From NCBI GenBank assembly GCA_030620935.1, contig JAUXIP010000007.1, positions 1-18,472 on the forward strand: 18,472 nt of DNA. Direction: 5' to 3'. The notes beneath the pieces were generated by a model that saw nothing but the letters and a program-made list of their open reading frames with translations, was not told where the DNA came from and ran no database searches. The position numbers were made by a program, and so were the translations under genes. Of this stretch, positions 1-7,660 are shown piece by piece. Every line of letters begins with the position of its first letter. The stretch's first letter is position 1. The stretch is from Deltaproteobacteria bacterium (GTDB lineage Bacteria > Desulfobacterota_B > Binatia > UBA9968).

Positions 1-517
1 ATTGAGAATCCCCGGTGGAGGTGGCGATCTTTCCGTCTAGAGATGCGGCAAGTTTGAGGATGACGAACGGGGTATGGCGAGTAATGTATTTTCTGAAGGC
101 CTCGTTGAGTTGCCGACATTCGGCCTCCAAAAGGCCGACATGGACTGTGATGCCAGCCCGTCTTAACTTACGAATCCCGCTGCCCGATACCGACGGATTG
201 GGATCGACCATCCCGACCACGACTCTTTTGATTCCGGCATGGATTAGAGAGGTTGTGCATGGCGGGGTTCTGCCATAGTGGCTGCAAGGCTCCAAGTTGA
301 TGTAGAGGGTAGCCCCACGAGCTTTTTTCCCTGCTCGCTTGAGGGCGACGATCTCGGCATGATCTTCGCCGGCCCGCCGGTGGTATCCTGTAGCAATGAT
401 CTTTCTCCCCCGCACAAGGACCGCGCCGACCATCGGGTTGGGACTCGTTCTACCGACACCCTTGCGTGCCAGGCTGAGAGCCAATCGCATATATCGTTCG
501 TCGAGATCATCTGCCAT
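1..517 (-). CDS. ribD: Riboflavin biosynthesis deaminase/reductase RibD, 3'-truncated by window edge
   Basis: Bifunctional riboflavin enzyme: an N-terminal zinc deaminase acts on the pyrimidine ring of the GTP-cyclohydrolase product, and a C-terminal reductase reduces the ribose side chain. The first 172 residues are visible, reading from ATG at 517. They hold the deaminase zinc motif HAE (residues 53-55) and the [11 protein letters not shown] motif (77-87), whose cysteines complete the zinc site. The reductase domain is just beginning ([13 protein letters not shown], about 155-167) when the window ends. The family is usually about 360 aa, so roughly half is missing off the left edge. The start overlaps the end of nrdR by 11 bp, so the two are probably translationally coupled. 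nrdR-ribD is a common bacterial pairing. VSGSG stands where VAGRG/VSGRG is usual, a minor variation. Confidence 0.95.
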   Translation of the reverse strand, partial: MADDLDERYMRLALSLARKGVGRTSPNPMVGAVLVRGRKIIATGYHRRAGEDHAEIVALKRAGKKARGATLYINLEPCSHYGRTPPCTTSLIHAGIKRVVVGMVDPNPSVSGSGIRKLRRAGITVHVGLLEAECRQLNEAFRKYITRHTPFVILKLAASLDGKIATSTGDSQ

Positions 518-1031
518 CGGGATAAACTATTCTTCCGGCCTTTTTTCTGCCTTTGCCCTCCTTACTCGACAGACCCTTGCGCTCCTTCAAAAGCTCTTCC
601 AACTCCGCCATGAACTCGGTGATGTCTTTGAACGAGCGGTAGACCGAGGCAAAGCGGACATAGGCCACCTCGTCGATATCGTGAAGCTCTTGCATGGTCG
701 CTTCACCGATGACGGAACTGGGGATCTCTTTGTCGCCCCGTTCTTGAAGCCCTCGCTCAATGCGGTCTGCGATCGCCTCGATGGTATTGATGCTCACCGG
801 ACGCTTCTCGCACGCCCGCTTCAGGCCGTTGATGATTTTGACCCGATCATAGCTCTCGCGCCGGCCGTCTTTTTTCACCACCAGGGGCATCATTTCCTCG
901 ACCCGCTCGTAGGTGGTGAAACGGCGCGTGCACTTGTCGCACTCTCGCCGACGCCGGACCATATGGCCTTCTTTGCTCACGCGGGAGTCGATCACCCGAT
1001 TTTCGGTCTCGTGGCAGAAAGGACACTTCAT
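507..1031 (-). CDS. nrdR: Transcriptional repressor NrdR
   Basis: Zinc-ribbon/ATP-cone repressor of ribonucleotide reductase genes; it senses ATP/dATP through the cone and binds NrdR boxes. With ATG at 1031 the protein is 174 aa and begins MKCPFC, as the family does. A GAGG lies about 9 nt upstream of this ATG. An upstream in-frame TTG at 1046 is less likely. Zinc ligands are C3, C6, C31 and C34; the ATP-cone spans about 46-136 ([13 protein letters not shown] onward). The C-terminal tail (about 150-174) is basic and longer than in many homologues, which are often near 150 aa. It lies between glyA and ribD and overlaps ribD by 11 bp. Confidence 0.96.
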   Translation of the reverse strand: MKCPFCHETENRVIDSRVSKEGHMVRRRRECDKCTRRFTTYERVEEMMPLVVKKDGRRESYDRVKIINGLKRACEKRPVSINTIEAIADRIERGLQERGDKEIPSSVIGEATMQELHDIDEVAYVRFASVYRSFKDITEFMAELEELLKERKGLSSKEGKGRKKAGRIVYPDGR

Positions 1032-1046
1032 TTCATTTAGCCTCAA

Positions 1047-1150
1047 AGCTTTCAGCGATCAGCTCTCAGCTTTTGGGCTCAAAGGGGGTCGGGAGTCTTC
1101 GAGTCAGGACTCCCGACCCCTTCAAGACCCTGAAGGCTGACGGGCTGACT
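1047..1150. repeat. Quasi-palindromic glyA-nrdR intergenic DNA with a perfect 13-bp stem
   Basis: The glyA-nrdR gap centres on a perfect 13-bp inverted repeat, GGGGTCGGGAGTC at 1085-1097 and its complement at 1108-1120, with a 10-nt loop. Read on the minus strand the stem is followed by CTTTGAG, a poor T-tract, so it could be a weak terminator or processing hairpin between glyA and nrdR. On the left flank the plus strand carries TCAGCGA/TCAGCTC/TCAGCTT (from about 1051). On the right flank the minus strand carries similar 7-8-nt units (TCAGCCCG, TCAGCCT). The whole gap is therefore roughly palindromic. No gene is seen in it. Confidence 0.6.
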
Positions 1151-1151
1151 G

Positions 1152-2402
1152 CTATTTACTCATTCGATCCGGATAAATCGGAAACTTCTTGCAAAGCTCG
1201 CGGACATCATCGGCAATGGATTTAAGCGCTCCGTCATCACCCACATGGTCCAAGGCCCGTAAGATAAACTCGGCGATGGAGGCCATCTCCTTTTCCTTCA
1301 TCCCACGTGTCGTCACTGCCGGCGTGCCGATCCTGATCCCGCTGGCGAGAAACGGCGAGCGGGTCTCGAAGGGGACGGTATTTCTATTCACGGTGATCCG
1401 CGCCTTGTCGAGCGTTTCTTGCGCCGCCTTGCCGGTCAATTCCGACTGGCGGAGATCGATGAGCATCAAATGGTTGTCGGTGCCGCCGGAAATCAGCTTG
1501 AACTTTTTCTGCATCAGGGCCGCGGCGAGCGCCTTGGCATTTTTGACGATCTGCTGCTGGTAGAGCTTGAATTCCGGCGTGAGCGCTTCTTTCAGCGCCA
1601 CGGCCTTGGCCGCGATCACATGCATGAGCGGGCCTCCCTGAATACCCGGCAGAACGGATGAGTTGAGTTTCTTGGCGAAGGCTTCGCGGCACATGATCAT
1701 GCCGCCTCGCGGGCCGCGGAGCGTCTTGTGCGTCGTCGTGGTGACGAACTCGGCGTGCGGGACGGGGGAGGGGTGAATACCGGCCGCCACTAGGCCGGCG
1801 AAATGCGCCATATCCGCCATGATCACGGCGCCGACTTCGTCCGCAGCCTCGCGGAAAGGACGAAAGTCGATCTCGCGCGGATAGGCGCTGTAGCCGACGA
1901 CGATCATCTTCGGGCGGTGCCGGCGCGCGAGCTCCTTCATCGCCTCGTAGTCGAGCCGCTCGTCCGAGCGGCTGACGCCGTAGGGGACAACCTTGAAGAA
2001 CTTGCCGGAAAAGTTGACCGGGCTACCGTGAGTCAAATGGCCCCCGTGCGCGAGATCCATGCCCAGAATCGTGTCGCCCGGCTGGAGCTGTGAAAAATAG
2101 ACCGCCATGTTCGCCTGCGAGCCCGAGTGAGGCTGCACGTTGACGTGCTCCGCGCCGAATAACTCTTTAGCGCGCTCGATCGCAAGATCCTCGACAATAT
2201 CGACGAATTCGCAGCCGCCGTAATAACGCTTCCCAGGATAACCCTCGGCATACTTGTTGGTCATAATGGATCCCTGGGCCTCCAGCACGGCTTCACTCAC
2301 CGCGTTCTCGGAGGCGATCAGTTCCAGATTGTATTCCAGCCTTTCGGTCTCCTTGCGGACGGCGGTAAAAACGTCCGGGTCCGTTTTCTGCAAAAAAGAC
2401 AT
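1152..2402 (-). CDS. glyA: Serine hydroxymethyltransferase
   Basis: PLP enzyme that interconverts serine plus tetrahydrofolate with glycine plus 5,10-methylene-THF, the main cytoplasmic source of one-carbon units. ATG at 2402 gives 416 aa, the normal family size, with GGAG 6 nt upstream. An in-frame TTG 12 nt further upstream is less likely. The N-terminal ELIASEN signature is at about 27-33, [13 protein letters not shown] at 51-63, and the PLP-binding lysine is K226 in [14 protein letters not shown]. The sequence looks intact. It precedes nrdR and ribD on the same strand. A terminator-like hairpin separates it from acpP, so it may have its own promoter, though I could not recognise one in 2403-2500. 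Confidence 0.97.
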   Translation of the reverse strand: MSFLQKTDPDVFTAVRKETERLEYNLELIASENAVSEAVLEAQGSIMTNKYAEGYPGKRYYGGCEFVDIVEDLAIERAKELFGAEHVNVQPHSGSQANMAVYFSQLQPGDTILGMDLAHGGHLTHGSPVNFSGKFFKVVPYGVSRSDERLDYEAMKELARRHRPKMIVVGYSAYPREIDFRPFREAADEVGAVIMADMAHFAGLVAAGIHPSPVPHAEFVTTTTHKTLRGPRGGMIMCREAFAKKLNSSVLPGIQGGPLMHVIAAKAVALKEALTPEFKLYQQQIVKNAKALAAALMQKKFKLISGGTDNHLMLIDLRQSELTGKAAQETLDKARITVNRNTVPFETRSPFLASGIRIGTPAVTTRGMKEKEMASIAEFILRALDHVGDDGALKSIADDVRELCKKFPIYPDRMSK

Positions 2403-2431
2403 CTTTTTCTCCAAATCAGAAATAATGAAAG

Positions 2432-2493
2432 CAGAATTCAGTATTCAGAATCCTTCCTCTTTTCTGGCTCCTGAATTCTGGCTTCTGGATTCC
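2432..2493. repeat. Quasi-periodic inverted repeat upstream of glyA
   Basis: The 10-mer CAGAATTCAG at 2432-2441 is exactly complementary to CTGAATTCTG at 2471-2480. GAATCC at 2448-2453 likewise matches GGATTC at 2488-2493. The stretch is built of 7-8-nt variants of CAGAATT/CTGGATT. It resembles the periodic intergenic sequence on the other side of glyA in design but differs in sequence. No gene is seen in it, and its function is unknown. Confidence 0.5.
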
Positions 2494-2505
2494 CTCTTAA
2501 GTTAG

Positions 2506-2563
2506 AATAAAGAAAATCGCAGGCGCATGGCCCCTGTGCCACGACAACTCCTGCGACTTTATT
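2506..2563 (-). terminator. Probable Rho-independent terminator of the acpP operon
   Basis: Read on the minus strand, TCGCAGG (2556-2550) pairs with CCTGCGA (2523-2517), followed directly by TTTTCTTTATTCT. A further 7-bp match, CTTTATT (2563-2557) with AATAAAG (2512-2506), extends the stem across a 4-nt bulge. Inside the loop a smaller hairpin with one mismatch (GGCACA with TGCGCC) is possible. It lies about 90 bp after the acpP stop codon and before glyA. The remainder of 2403-2650 holds no recognisable gene. Confidence 0.6.
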
Positions 2564-2650
2564 TCCGGCGCACCCGATCAGCACCCTCGCGATATCGGTC
2601 ATTGCCGACAGGCGCTTATCGGCTCGTCTCTTGTTCGGCTACGAAAAAGC

Positions 2651-2887
2651 CTACTTGTGGCTGTCAATGTAGTTGACAACATCGTGGACTGTCTTAATCT
2701 TCTCCGCATCCTCGTCGGAGATCTCCAATTCATACTCTTCTTCCAGAGCCATCACTAATTCCACGATATCCAGAGAGTCTGCCCCCAAATCTTCTATAAA
2801 CGAGGCCTCCTGGGTCACTTCGTCCTCGCTGACACCGAGCTGCTCACAAACAATCTCCTTCACCCTAGCCTCTACAGATGATGCCAT
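2651..2887 (-). CDS. acpP: Acyl carrier protein
   Basis: Small acidic carrier of growing acyl chains in type II fatty-acid synthesis. It has 78 aa, the normal size. The phosphopantetheine attachment serine is S38 in [17 protein letters not shown]. The sequence is strongly acidic and helical, as expected. ATG at 2887 is preceded by AGGAGGTGA with about 7 nt spacing, the strongest ribosome site in this operon and in keeping with high ACP demand. It follows fabG with a 45-nt gap. fabF, the usual next gene, is not there. Confidence 0.98.
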   Translation of the reverse strand: MASSVEARVKEIVCEQLGVSEDEVTQEASFIEDLGADSLDIVELVMALEEEYELEISDEDAEKIKTVHDVVNYIDSHK

Positions 2888-2932
2888 CTTTTGTTCACCT
2901 CCTGCTCTGCTTTATTCCTATTCCGTTTTTAT

Positions 2933-3676
2933 TCATACGTAAAGTCCGCCGTTGACGTTAACAACGTGCCCCGTGATATAACCGGCCGCGGGACTGGCTA
3001 GAAAGGCGACTGCCTGCGCGACGTCCTCACAAGTCCCAAAACGGCCCAACGGTATGGACTGGAGAACTGTTTCCTTGAGCTTCGAGGGGAGTCGAGCCGT
3101 CATCTCGGTATCGATCAAGCCAGGCGCCACTGCATTGACCGTGATGCCCCGGCCGGCCAACTCCCGTGCCATCGCCTTGGTAAAACCGATAATCCCGGCT
3201 TTGGAAGCAGCGTAAACCGATTGGCCTGCGTTCCCCATCTGTCCCACGACCGAAGAAAGGTTCACGATGCGTCCATATCGTCCCCGGATCATTACCCTAC
3301 AAACGGCCTTGGTGCAAAGTATCGTCCCCTTGAGATTGATCCCGAGAACTCGCTCCCAGTCATCTTCCTTGAATCGAAGTAAAAGGTTGTCCGAGGTCAC
3401 CCCGGCATTGTTCACTAGAATATCAATTTTCTGATGTTGGTCAACGATTTTTTTTACTGCCTCTTCTACTTGATCTCCCCGGCTGATGTCAAAGGGAAAA
3501 AGTTGACCCGAGCCCCCTTCTTGAACAAGCTGATCGAGCCGCGCCTGAGCTGCTGCCTGATTCTCCCGGTAATTGATCAAGACCTTAGCCCCTAAACGTC
3601 CGAGGGCCAAAACCACAGCTCCTCCTATACCACGGCTTCCTCCGGTAACCAATACAACTTGACCTTTTAAAACCAA
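2933..3676 (-). CDS. fabG: 3-oxoacyl-[acyl-carrier-protein] reductase FabG
   Basis: NADPH-dependent short-chain dehydrogenase/reductase for the first reduction step of fatty-acid elongation. It has 247 aa. Cofactor motif TGGSRGIG is at 11-18 and NNAG at 89-92. The catalytic S142-Y155-K159 has normal spacing, and the C-terminal VNVNGGLYV is typical. The start is TTG at 3676. No ATG or GTG gives a sensible N-terminus, and MVLKGQVVLVTGG matches the family. Only 8 nt separate it from the fabD stop. The nearest purine-rich site (AAGGA) lies within the end of fabD at a long spacing (about 12 nt), so translation may depend on coupling to fabD. Confidence 0.96.
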   Translation of the reverse strand: MVLKGQVVLVTGGSRGIGGAVVLALGRLGAKVLINYRENQAAAQARLDQLVQEGGSGQLFPFDISRGDQVEEAVKKIVDQHQKIDILVNNAGVTSDNLLLRFKEDDWERVLGINLKGTILCTKAVCRVMIRGRYGRIVNLSSVVGQMGNAGQSVYAASKAGIIGFTKAMARELAGRGITVNAVAPGLIDTEMTARLPSKLKETVLQSIPLGRFGTCEDVAQAVAFLASPAAGYITGHVVNVNGGLYV

Positions 3677-3684
3677 TGCGGAGC

Positions 3685-4623
3685 TTAGTCCTTTCCGATT
3701 TTTTCTAGGTCCTGAGGCGTCTCGAAGTTATCGACGGTCAAGCTCGAACTGATCCTTTTAATCAAGCCGCTCAGCACTTTCCCCGGTCCGATCTCCAGAA
3801 TATGCCGGCAGCCCATCGCTTCCAACCTTTTTACCGACTCCTCCCATCGAACCGGAGCTAGGGTCTGTTGAATCAAAAGGGGCTTAACCTTGTCGCAGTC
3901 AAGGTTGATGTCGGCCTCGACGTTGGTGATCACTCCCACGGAAAAGGGGCGAACAGGCACATCGGCCAACACCTTCTTCAGCCCTTCTGCGGCCGGGAGC
4001 ATCATACGGCAGTGAAAAGGGGCGCTGACGGGCAATTCCAAAACCCTTTTGACCTTACGCTCTCGCGCCAGCGCCATGGCCCGGAGTACGGCAGGCCGCG
4101 CGCCGGCGATCACCGTCTGGCCACCGCCATTGAGGTTCGCCGGGCTCACTATCTCTCCCTGACTCGCCTCTTCACAAAGGGTTTGAACCGCCTCGGCGCT
4201 CAACCCCAAAACCACCGCCATCAGTCCCTGGCCCGGAGGAACGGCTTCCTGCATTAACTTTCCTCGCTCCCTAACTATCCTGACCGCATCCCGAAAGGAA
4301 AAGGCGCCGACACTAACGAGGGCACTATACTCTCCCAAACTGTGACCGGCAACGCAAAAGGGCTTAAGGGAGCATTCCGACTCGAACACGCGAAGGGCGG
4401 CGATGGAAACGGTAAGAATGGCAGGTTGAGTATATTCTGTAAGCTTGAGCTCCTCTTCAGGACCGGTAAAGCAGAGATCCCTTAAGGGAAGCCCCAAGAC
4501 CTCTTCGGCCTCCAGGAAAGCCTGCTTGGCGACGTCAAACTGTTCATAGAGATCCTTCCCCATCCCCACAACCTGGGACCCCTGACCGGGAAAGACAAAG
4601 GCAACATTAGCCTTTTCCTTCAC
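3685..4623 (-). CDS. fabD: Malonyl-CoA:ACP transacylase FabD
   Basis: Transfers malonyl from CoA to ACP to supply extender units. I chose the GTG at 4623, giving 312 aa and the N-terminus MKEKANVAFVFPGQGSQ, which fits the family. The reading frame stays open further upstream, but that part is out-of-frame plsX coding sequence. The nucleophile is S95 in GHSLGE, the catalytic histidine is H204 in APFHCRMM, and GQGSQ is at 13-17. GGAGGAAGGAAG lies just upstream of the GTG. The start overlaps the end of plsX by 17 bp. fabH is usually found between these genes, and here there is no room for it. Confidence 0.95.
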   Translation of the reverse strand: MKEKANVAFVFPGQGSQVVGMGKDLYEQFDVAKQAFLEAEEVLGLPLRDLCFTGPEEELKLTEYTQPAILTVSIAALRVFESECSLKPFCVAGHSLGEYSALVSVGAFSFRDAVRIVRERGKLMQEAVPPGQGLMAVVLGLSAEAVQTLCEEASQGEIVSPANLNGGGQTVIAGARPAVLRAMALARERKVKRVLELPVSAPFHCRMMLPAAEGLKKVLADVPVRPFSVGVITNVEADINLDCDKVKPLLIQQTLAPVRWEESVKRLEAMGCRHILEIGPGKVLSGLIKRISSSLTVDNFETPQDLEKIGKD

Positions 4624-5731
4624 TTTCGTCTTTTCTTCCTTCCTCCCCCGAATTCGGCCTATCGCCGAAGGTTTCGATCTTTGACTTGATCTGTTTCCAG
4701 ATCCGTCGCGGGAACTTCTCTCCATTCTCGCCGACCAAGTCCCCCATCTTTTCCAACTCCTCTATAATATGACGGTTGACGTCATGAGAAACCGTCTCTT
4801 TGGCTATCCGGATGGCATTCTTGATAGCCTTCGAGTCGGAGCCTCCATGGGCAACGATAGCGATCCCGTCCATACCCAACAAAGGGGCTCCGCCGTACTC
4901 CGCTTGATCCAGACGGGCATAGGCCTGATGGAGAGATTTTCGGCTTAAGAGATAGCCGAGCCGCGTGAGGATATCTTGCTGAAAGGCATCTTTCAGCACG
5001 TGAACCACGAAACTGGCCACTCCCTCCATGGTTTTGAGCGTGACATTGCCCGTAAAACCGTCACAGACGACCACGTCCGCTCGCTCGTTGAAAATATCTC
5101 TCCCCTCCACGTAGCCGATGTAATTCAACCCCGTCGAGGCAAGCTTCTCACTGGCGGCCCGCGTGAGATCATTGCCTTTCCCTTTCTCTTCTCCATTGCT
5201 CAATACTCCGACACGAGGGCTCGCAATACCGAGAACCCCCTCCGCATAGATAGATCCCATCATGCCGAACTGAACCAGTTGGTGAGATTTGCAATCTACG
5301 TTCGCGCCGGCGTCGATGATCACGGTTCCCTTCCCCGGCGTGGGGACAACCACCAGGATCGCCGGTCTGTCCACGCCGGGAAGATTTCCCAATACGTACA
5401 TGCCGGTCGCCATCATCGCCCCGGAGTTTCCCGCGCTGACCACGGCCGCGACTTCCCTCCTCTTCATCAAATCAAAGGCCACCCTTATCGAGGAGTCTTT
5501 TTTCTTGAGCGTGGCGCCGGGAGACTCGCTCATGGCCACGGTCTGAGAGGCGGGGATCACCTTGACCGAAGAAGAACCGGACGAATGCCGGGCTAATGCC
5601 CGTTCCACCTCATCCTTTTGACCGACGAGGAGGATCTCGACCCCCAGCTCTTTTGCGGCAAACAGCGCGCCTTCGACGACTACGCCGGGAGCGCCGTCAC
5701 CACCCATAGCATCGACAGCAATCTTCACCAT
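4607..5731 (-). CDS. plsX: Phosphate acyltransferase PlsX
   Basis: Makes acyl-phosphate from acyl-ACP, the donor for the PlsY glycerol-3-phosphate acyltransferase, and so links fatty-acid synthesis to phospholipid synthesis. ATG at 5731 gives 374 aa beginning MVKIAVDAMGGDGAP, a clear family signature; an in-frame TTG two codons upstream is less likely. Other typical blocks are SAGNSGAMMA (about 99-108) and DGFTGNV (about 224-230). No good Shine-Dalgarno sequence precedes the ATG. The gene begins 17 nt after the rpmF stop, so it may rely on rpmF translation. The C-terminal tail (GEEGRKDESEGKG) is low complexity and overlaps fabD. Confidence 0.96.
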   Translation of the reverse strand: MVKIAVDAMGGDGAPGVVVEGALFAAKELGVEILLVGQKDEVERALARHSSGSSSVKVIPASQTVAMSESPGATLKKKDSSIRVAFDLMKRREVAAVVSAGNSGAMMATGMYVLGNLPGVDRPAILVVVPTPGKGTVIIDAGANVDCKSHQLVQFGMMGSIYAEGVLGIASPRVGVLSNGEEKGKGNDLTRAASEKLASTGLNYIGYVEGRDIFNERADVVVCDGFTGNVTLKTMEGVASFVVHVLKDAFQQDILTRLGYLLSRKSLHQAYARLDQAEYGGAPLLGMDGIAIVAHGGSDSKAIKNAIRIAKETVSHDVNRHIIEELEKMGDLVGENGEKFPRRIWKQIKSKIETFGDRPNSGEEGRKDESEGKG

Positions 5732-5748
5732 AGACAAAAGAAAAAGCC

Positions 5749-5931
5749 TTACTGCTCCTTTGTAGGCACCACCTGCCTACCGCGATAATAACCGCAACTC
5801 GGGCAAGCGCGGTGAGGAAACGAGACCTCTCCACACTTGGAACAGGTGGTCCATTGGGGCACTGTTAGAGCGTCATGAGACCTACGTTGGTTCTTTTTTC
5901 TCTTGGAAGTCCTTCTTTTAGGTACAGGCAT
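5749..5931 (-). CDS. rpmF: 50S ribosomal protein L32
   Basis: Small ribosomal protein of 60 aa that begins MPVPKRRTSKRKK, the classic L32 N-terminus. A zinc ribbon is intact, with C30/C33 and C43/C46. It is co-located with DUF177 and plsX, the standard arrangement in many bacteria. ATG at 5931 follows a purine-rich leader (GAGGTAAAGAAAAAAG). Confidence 0.97.
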   Translation of the reverse strand: MPVPKRRTSKRKKNQRRSHDALTVPQWTTCSKCGEVSFPHRACPSCGYYRGRQVVPTKEQ

Positions 5932-5952
5932 CTTTTTTCTTTACCTCTTTCC

Positions 5953-5966
5953 CCGCTTATAAGCGG
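5953..5966. promoter_or_regulatory. 14-bp perfect palindrome between DUF177 and rpmF
   Basis: CCGCTTATAAGCGG is a perfect palindrome in the 66-bp gap between the DUF177 stop and the rpmF start. It could be an operator or a very tight RNA hairpin. No T-tract follows in the direction of transcription, so it is not an obvious terminator. Its role is not known. Confidence 0.3.
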
Positions 5967-5997
5967 CAGGTTCTCCGATGCAAAAACAAAGGGAAGG

Positions 5998-6528
5998 CTA
6001 CTGAGTTAATTTAAGGTTGCGGAAAATCGCCATCCGCGGATCACCCGACGAAGAGGCACAGTGACAGGGCGCCTCATTGAGATTGGCGCCGCAACTCAAA
6101 CACAGCCCCCGGCAGCTATCCTGACAGAGCGGGTGCATCGGGAGGGCTAACAACACCTGCTCCTTAAGAAGAGGGAAGAGGTTGATCTCGTCAGCTCCGT
6201 AAAAGCTTAACCCTATCTCGTCGCAGCTTAACTTCTTACTCTTGGCTGGAGGAGGCTCGGGGGTCAACACAAACCGAAATTCCTTTTCTATGGGGAAAGC
6301 ATGGCTCTTGAGACAGCGACTGCAATTCCCTTCAATAGTCCCTCTGAGCGAGCCGTGAAAAAACAGCTCTCGGCCGGAGCGGTAACAATTAAGATCCACA
6401 TCAATAGAAGGAGGGAAGCGAAAATCCCTGACTTGGCCCTCTGCGTAGATCAGGTTTAATTCCTCAATATTTTCCGCAAATTTGAGGTCCTTCGGCGATT
6501 CGGTGATTTGATCTACCGCTATCTTCAT
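5998..6528 (-). CDS. yceD: DUF177 (YceD-family) protein
   Basis: A member of the DUF177/YceD family, usually encoded next to rpmF and linked in some bacteria to 23S rRNA or ribosome assembly. It has 176 aa. Cysteine pairs are C69/C72 (CSRC) and a C-terminal cluster C135, C139, C143, C146, C155 and C157 in the family pattern HPLCxxxCxGLCxxCG...NE..C, suggesting zinc binding. ATG at 6528 has GGAG about 7 nt upstream. It is the first gene of the rpmF-plsX-fab operon, with a recognisable promoter just upstream. The gene name follows the family and its biochemical role here is inferred. Confidence 0.88.
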   Translation of the reverse strand: MKIAVDQITESPKDLKFAENIEELNLIYAEGQVRDFRFPPSIDVDLNCYRSGRELFFHGSLRGTIEGNCSRCLKSHAFPIEKEFRFVLTPEPPPAKSKKLSCDEIGLSFYGADEINLFPLLKEQVLLALPMHPLCQDSCRGLCLSCGANLNEAPCHCASSSGDPRMAIFRNLKLTQ

Positions 6529-6559
6529 GCCTTAACTCCGGCGATCAAAGTAGGCCCTC

Positions 6560-6587
6560 AATATATTGGTTTTCCAGCTAATGTCAA
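6560..6587 (-). promoter_or_regulatory. Sigma70-like promoter of the yceD-rpmF-plsX-fab operon
   Basis: On the minus strand there is a perfect -35 TTGACA (6587-6582), a 16-bp spacer, and TATATT as -10 (6565-6560). Transcription would begin near 6553, giving a leader of about 25 nt before the yceD ATG at 6528. The -35 is consensus and the -10 is one mismatch from consensus. Confidence 0.65.
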
Positions 6588-6895
6588 GACGAGAGAAAAC
6601 TGGGAATATAAAAAAGCTCTGATTTTCTAACTAGTTCCAAACGCTAGATCTAGGAGATATCCCCTATCGGAGGTAATGTCAGGCCCGTTCCTATGGTCTC
6701 TCGTTGCCCTATTACTCACCGTAAAAGGTCTTATCGCCCCGGTCCCTGAGAGTCAACGTGATATCATCCGCACGGTCTGAAGGGGATCTCGTGACACCGG
6801 CATCGGCGACCTTGCCGATGAAGCAGCTAAAATTTCGCCTCAGAGCCGCCGCAATCTTGACAAAGACATGGGGAGCCGATAGAGGAAAGAATCTC
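6588..6895. other. Divergent intergenic region upstream of the ABC cassette
   Basis: DNA between the leftward fab operon promoter and the rightward ABC operon. It contains a 7-bp hairpin, CATCGGC-6nt-GCCGATG (6801-6820), and a 34-codon reading frame (6676-6780) with one hydrophobic stretch that I do not call as a gene. No convincing rightward promoter is seen. A TTGACA at 6857-6862 has no matching -10 at the right distance. The ABC ATPase frame stays open back to 6758, but the family N-terminus and the AGAGGAAAG ribosome site point to a start at 6896. Confidence 0.5.
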
Positions 6896-7660
6896 ATGGT
6901 AGAAGTATCCGGGCTGACTAAATATTACGGCGACTTCCGCGCGATTGAGGATGTCTCTTTCACCGCCGAGAGGGGCGAGATCCTCGGCTTTCTCGGTCCC
7001 AACGGAGCGGGAAAGACGACCACGATGCGGATCATTACCGGCTTTATGCCTGCCACCGAGGGAACGGTAAGGTTGGAAGGCTACGACATCTTCAAAGAAT
7101 CCCGCGAGGTTCGCCGCCGCATCGGCTACCTGCCGGAAAACCCTCCTCTCTACCACGATATGACGGTAAGCTCCTATTTGAAATTTGTCGCGCGGATCAA
7201 AGGAGTCCCCAGAAAGAAAATTCCCGATGCCCTATCAAACGTTCTGGAAGAATGTTCTCTTACGGAAGTGGCATCCCGCCTCGTGGGCCGTCTCTCTAAA
7301 GGCTATCGCCAAAGGGTCGGGCTGGCCCAGGCCCTGATCCATAACCCGCCGGTCCTGATTCTGGACGAGCCGACTTTGGGATTGGATCCGAGGCAAATTA
7401 TTGAGGTCCGGAGTTTAATCAAAGAGCTCTCGGGAGACAGAACCGTCATCCTCTCGACTCACATCCTCCCGGAGGTATCACAAATCTGCAACAAGGTCGT
7501 TATCATCAATGACGGAAGAGTAGCCGTTGAAAAGGCCCTGGCGGAGCTGACTCAAGGGGTCACCCTGGAAGAAGTCTTTCTCCAATACATCTCCAAGGAG
7601 GATGAGAAAAAAGAACCGGTGCTGGAACTGGACGAAAACGAAAAAGATTGGTCCTTATGA
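6896..7660 (+). CDS. ABC transporter ATP-binding protein, GldA-like
   Basis: Cytoplasmic ATPase of an ABC-2 type transporter; 254 aa. Motifs in order: Walker A GPNGAGKT (34-41), signature LSKGYRQR (133-140, a variant of LSGGQ common in this family), Walker B VLILDEPT (153-160), and the H-loop histidine in STHIL (H189). The C-terminal 30 residues are acidic and charged. ATG at 6896 has AGAGGAAAG upstream. The last codon and stop overlap the next gene's start (ATGA). The next two genes match GldF- and GldG-like partners, so this is probably the engine of a Gld-type ABC complex. The cargo is unknown; without gliding genes in view, motility is not implied. Confidence 0.9.
   Translation: MVEVSGLTKYYGDFRAIEDVSFTAERGEILGFLGPNGAGKTTTMRIITGFMPATEGTVRLEGYDIFKESREVRRRIGYLPENPPLYHDMTVSSYLKFVARIKGVPRKKIPDALSNVLEECSLTEVASRLVGRLSKGYRQRVGLAQALIHNPPVLILDEPTLGLDPRQIIEVRSLIKELSGDRTVILSTHILPEVSQICNKVVIINDGRVAVEKALAELTQGVTLEEVFLQYISKEDEKKEPVLELDENEKDWSL

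Noticed and set aside
2481..2602. A short minus-strand reading frame between acpP and glyA (ATG at 2602), considered as a fabF or rpiB relic
   Set aside because: Its translation resembles neither family, it has no ribosome site, and it runs through the terminator-like hairpin and the periodic repeat.
3685..4725. Longer 346-aa form of FabD starting inside plsX
   Set aside because: The extra N-terminal 34 residues are plsX coding sequence read in another frame, and the family N-terminus begins at the GTG at 4623.
6857..6890. TTGACA as the -35 of a promoter for the ABC operon
   Set aside because: No acceptable -10 at 16-18 bp; the nearest sequence is ATAGAG/TAGAGG, which is the ribosome site region.
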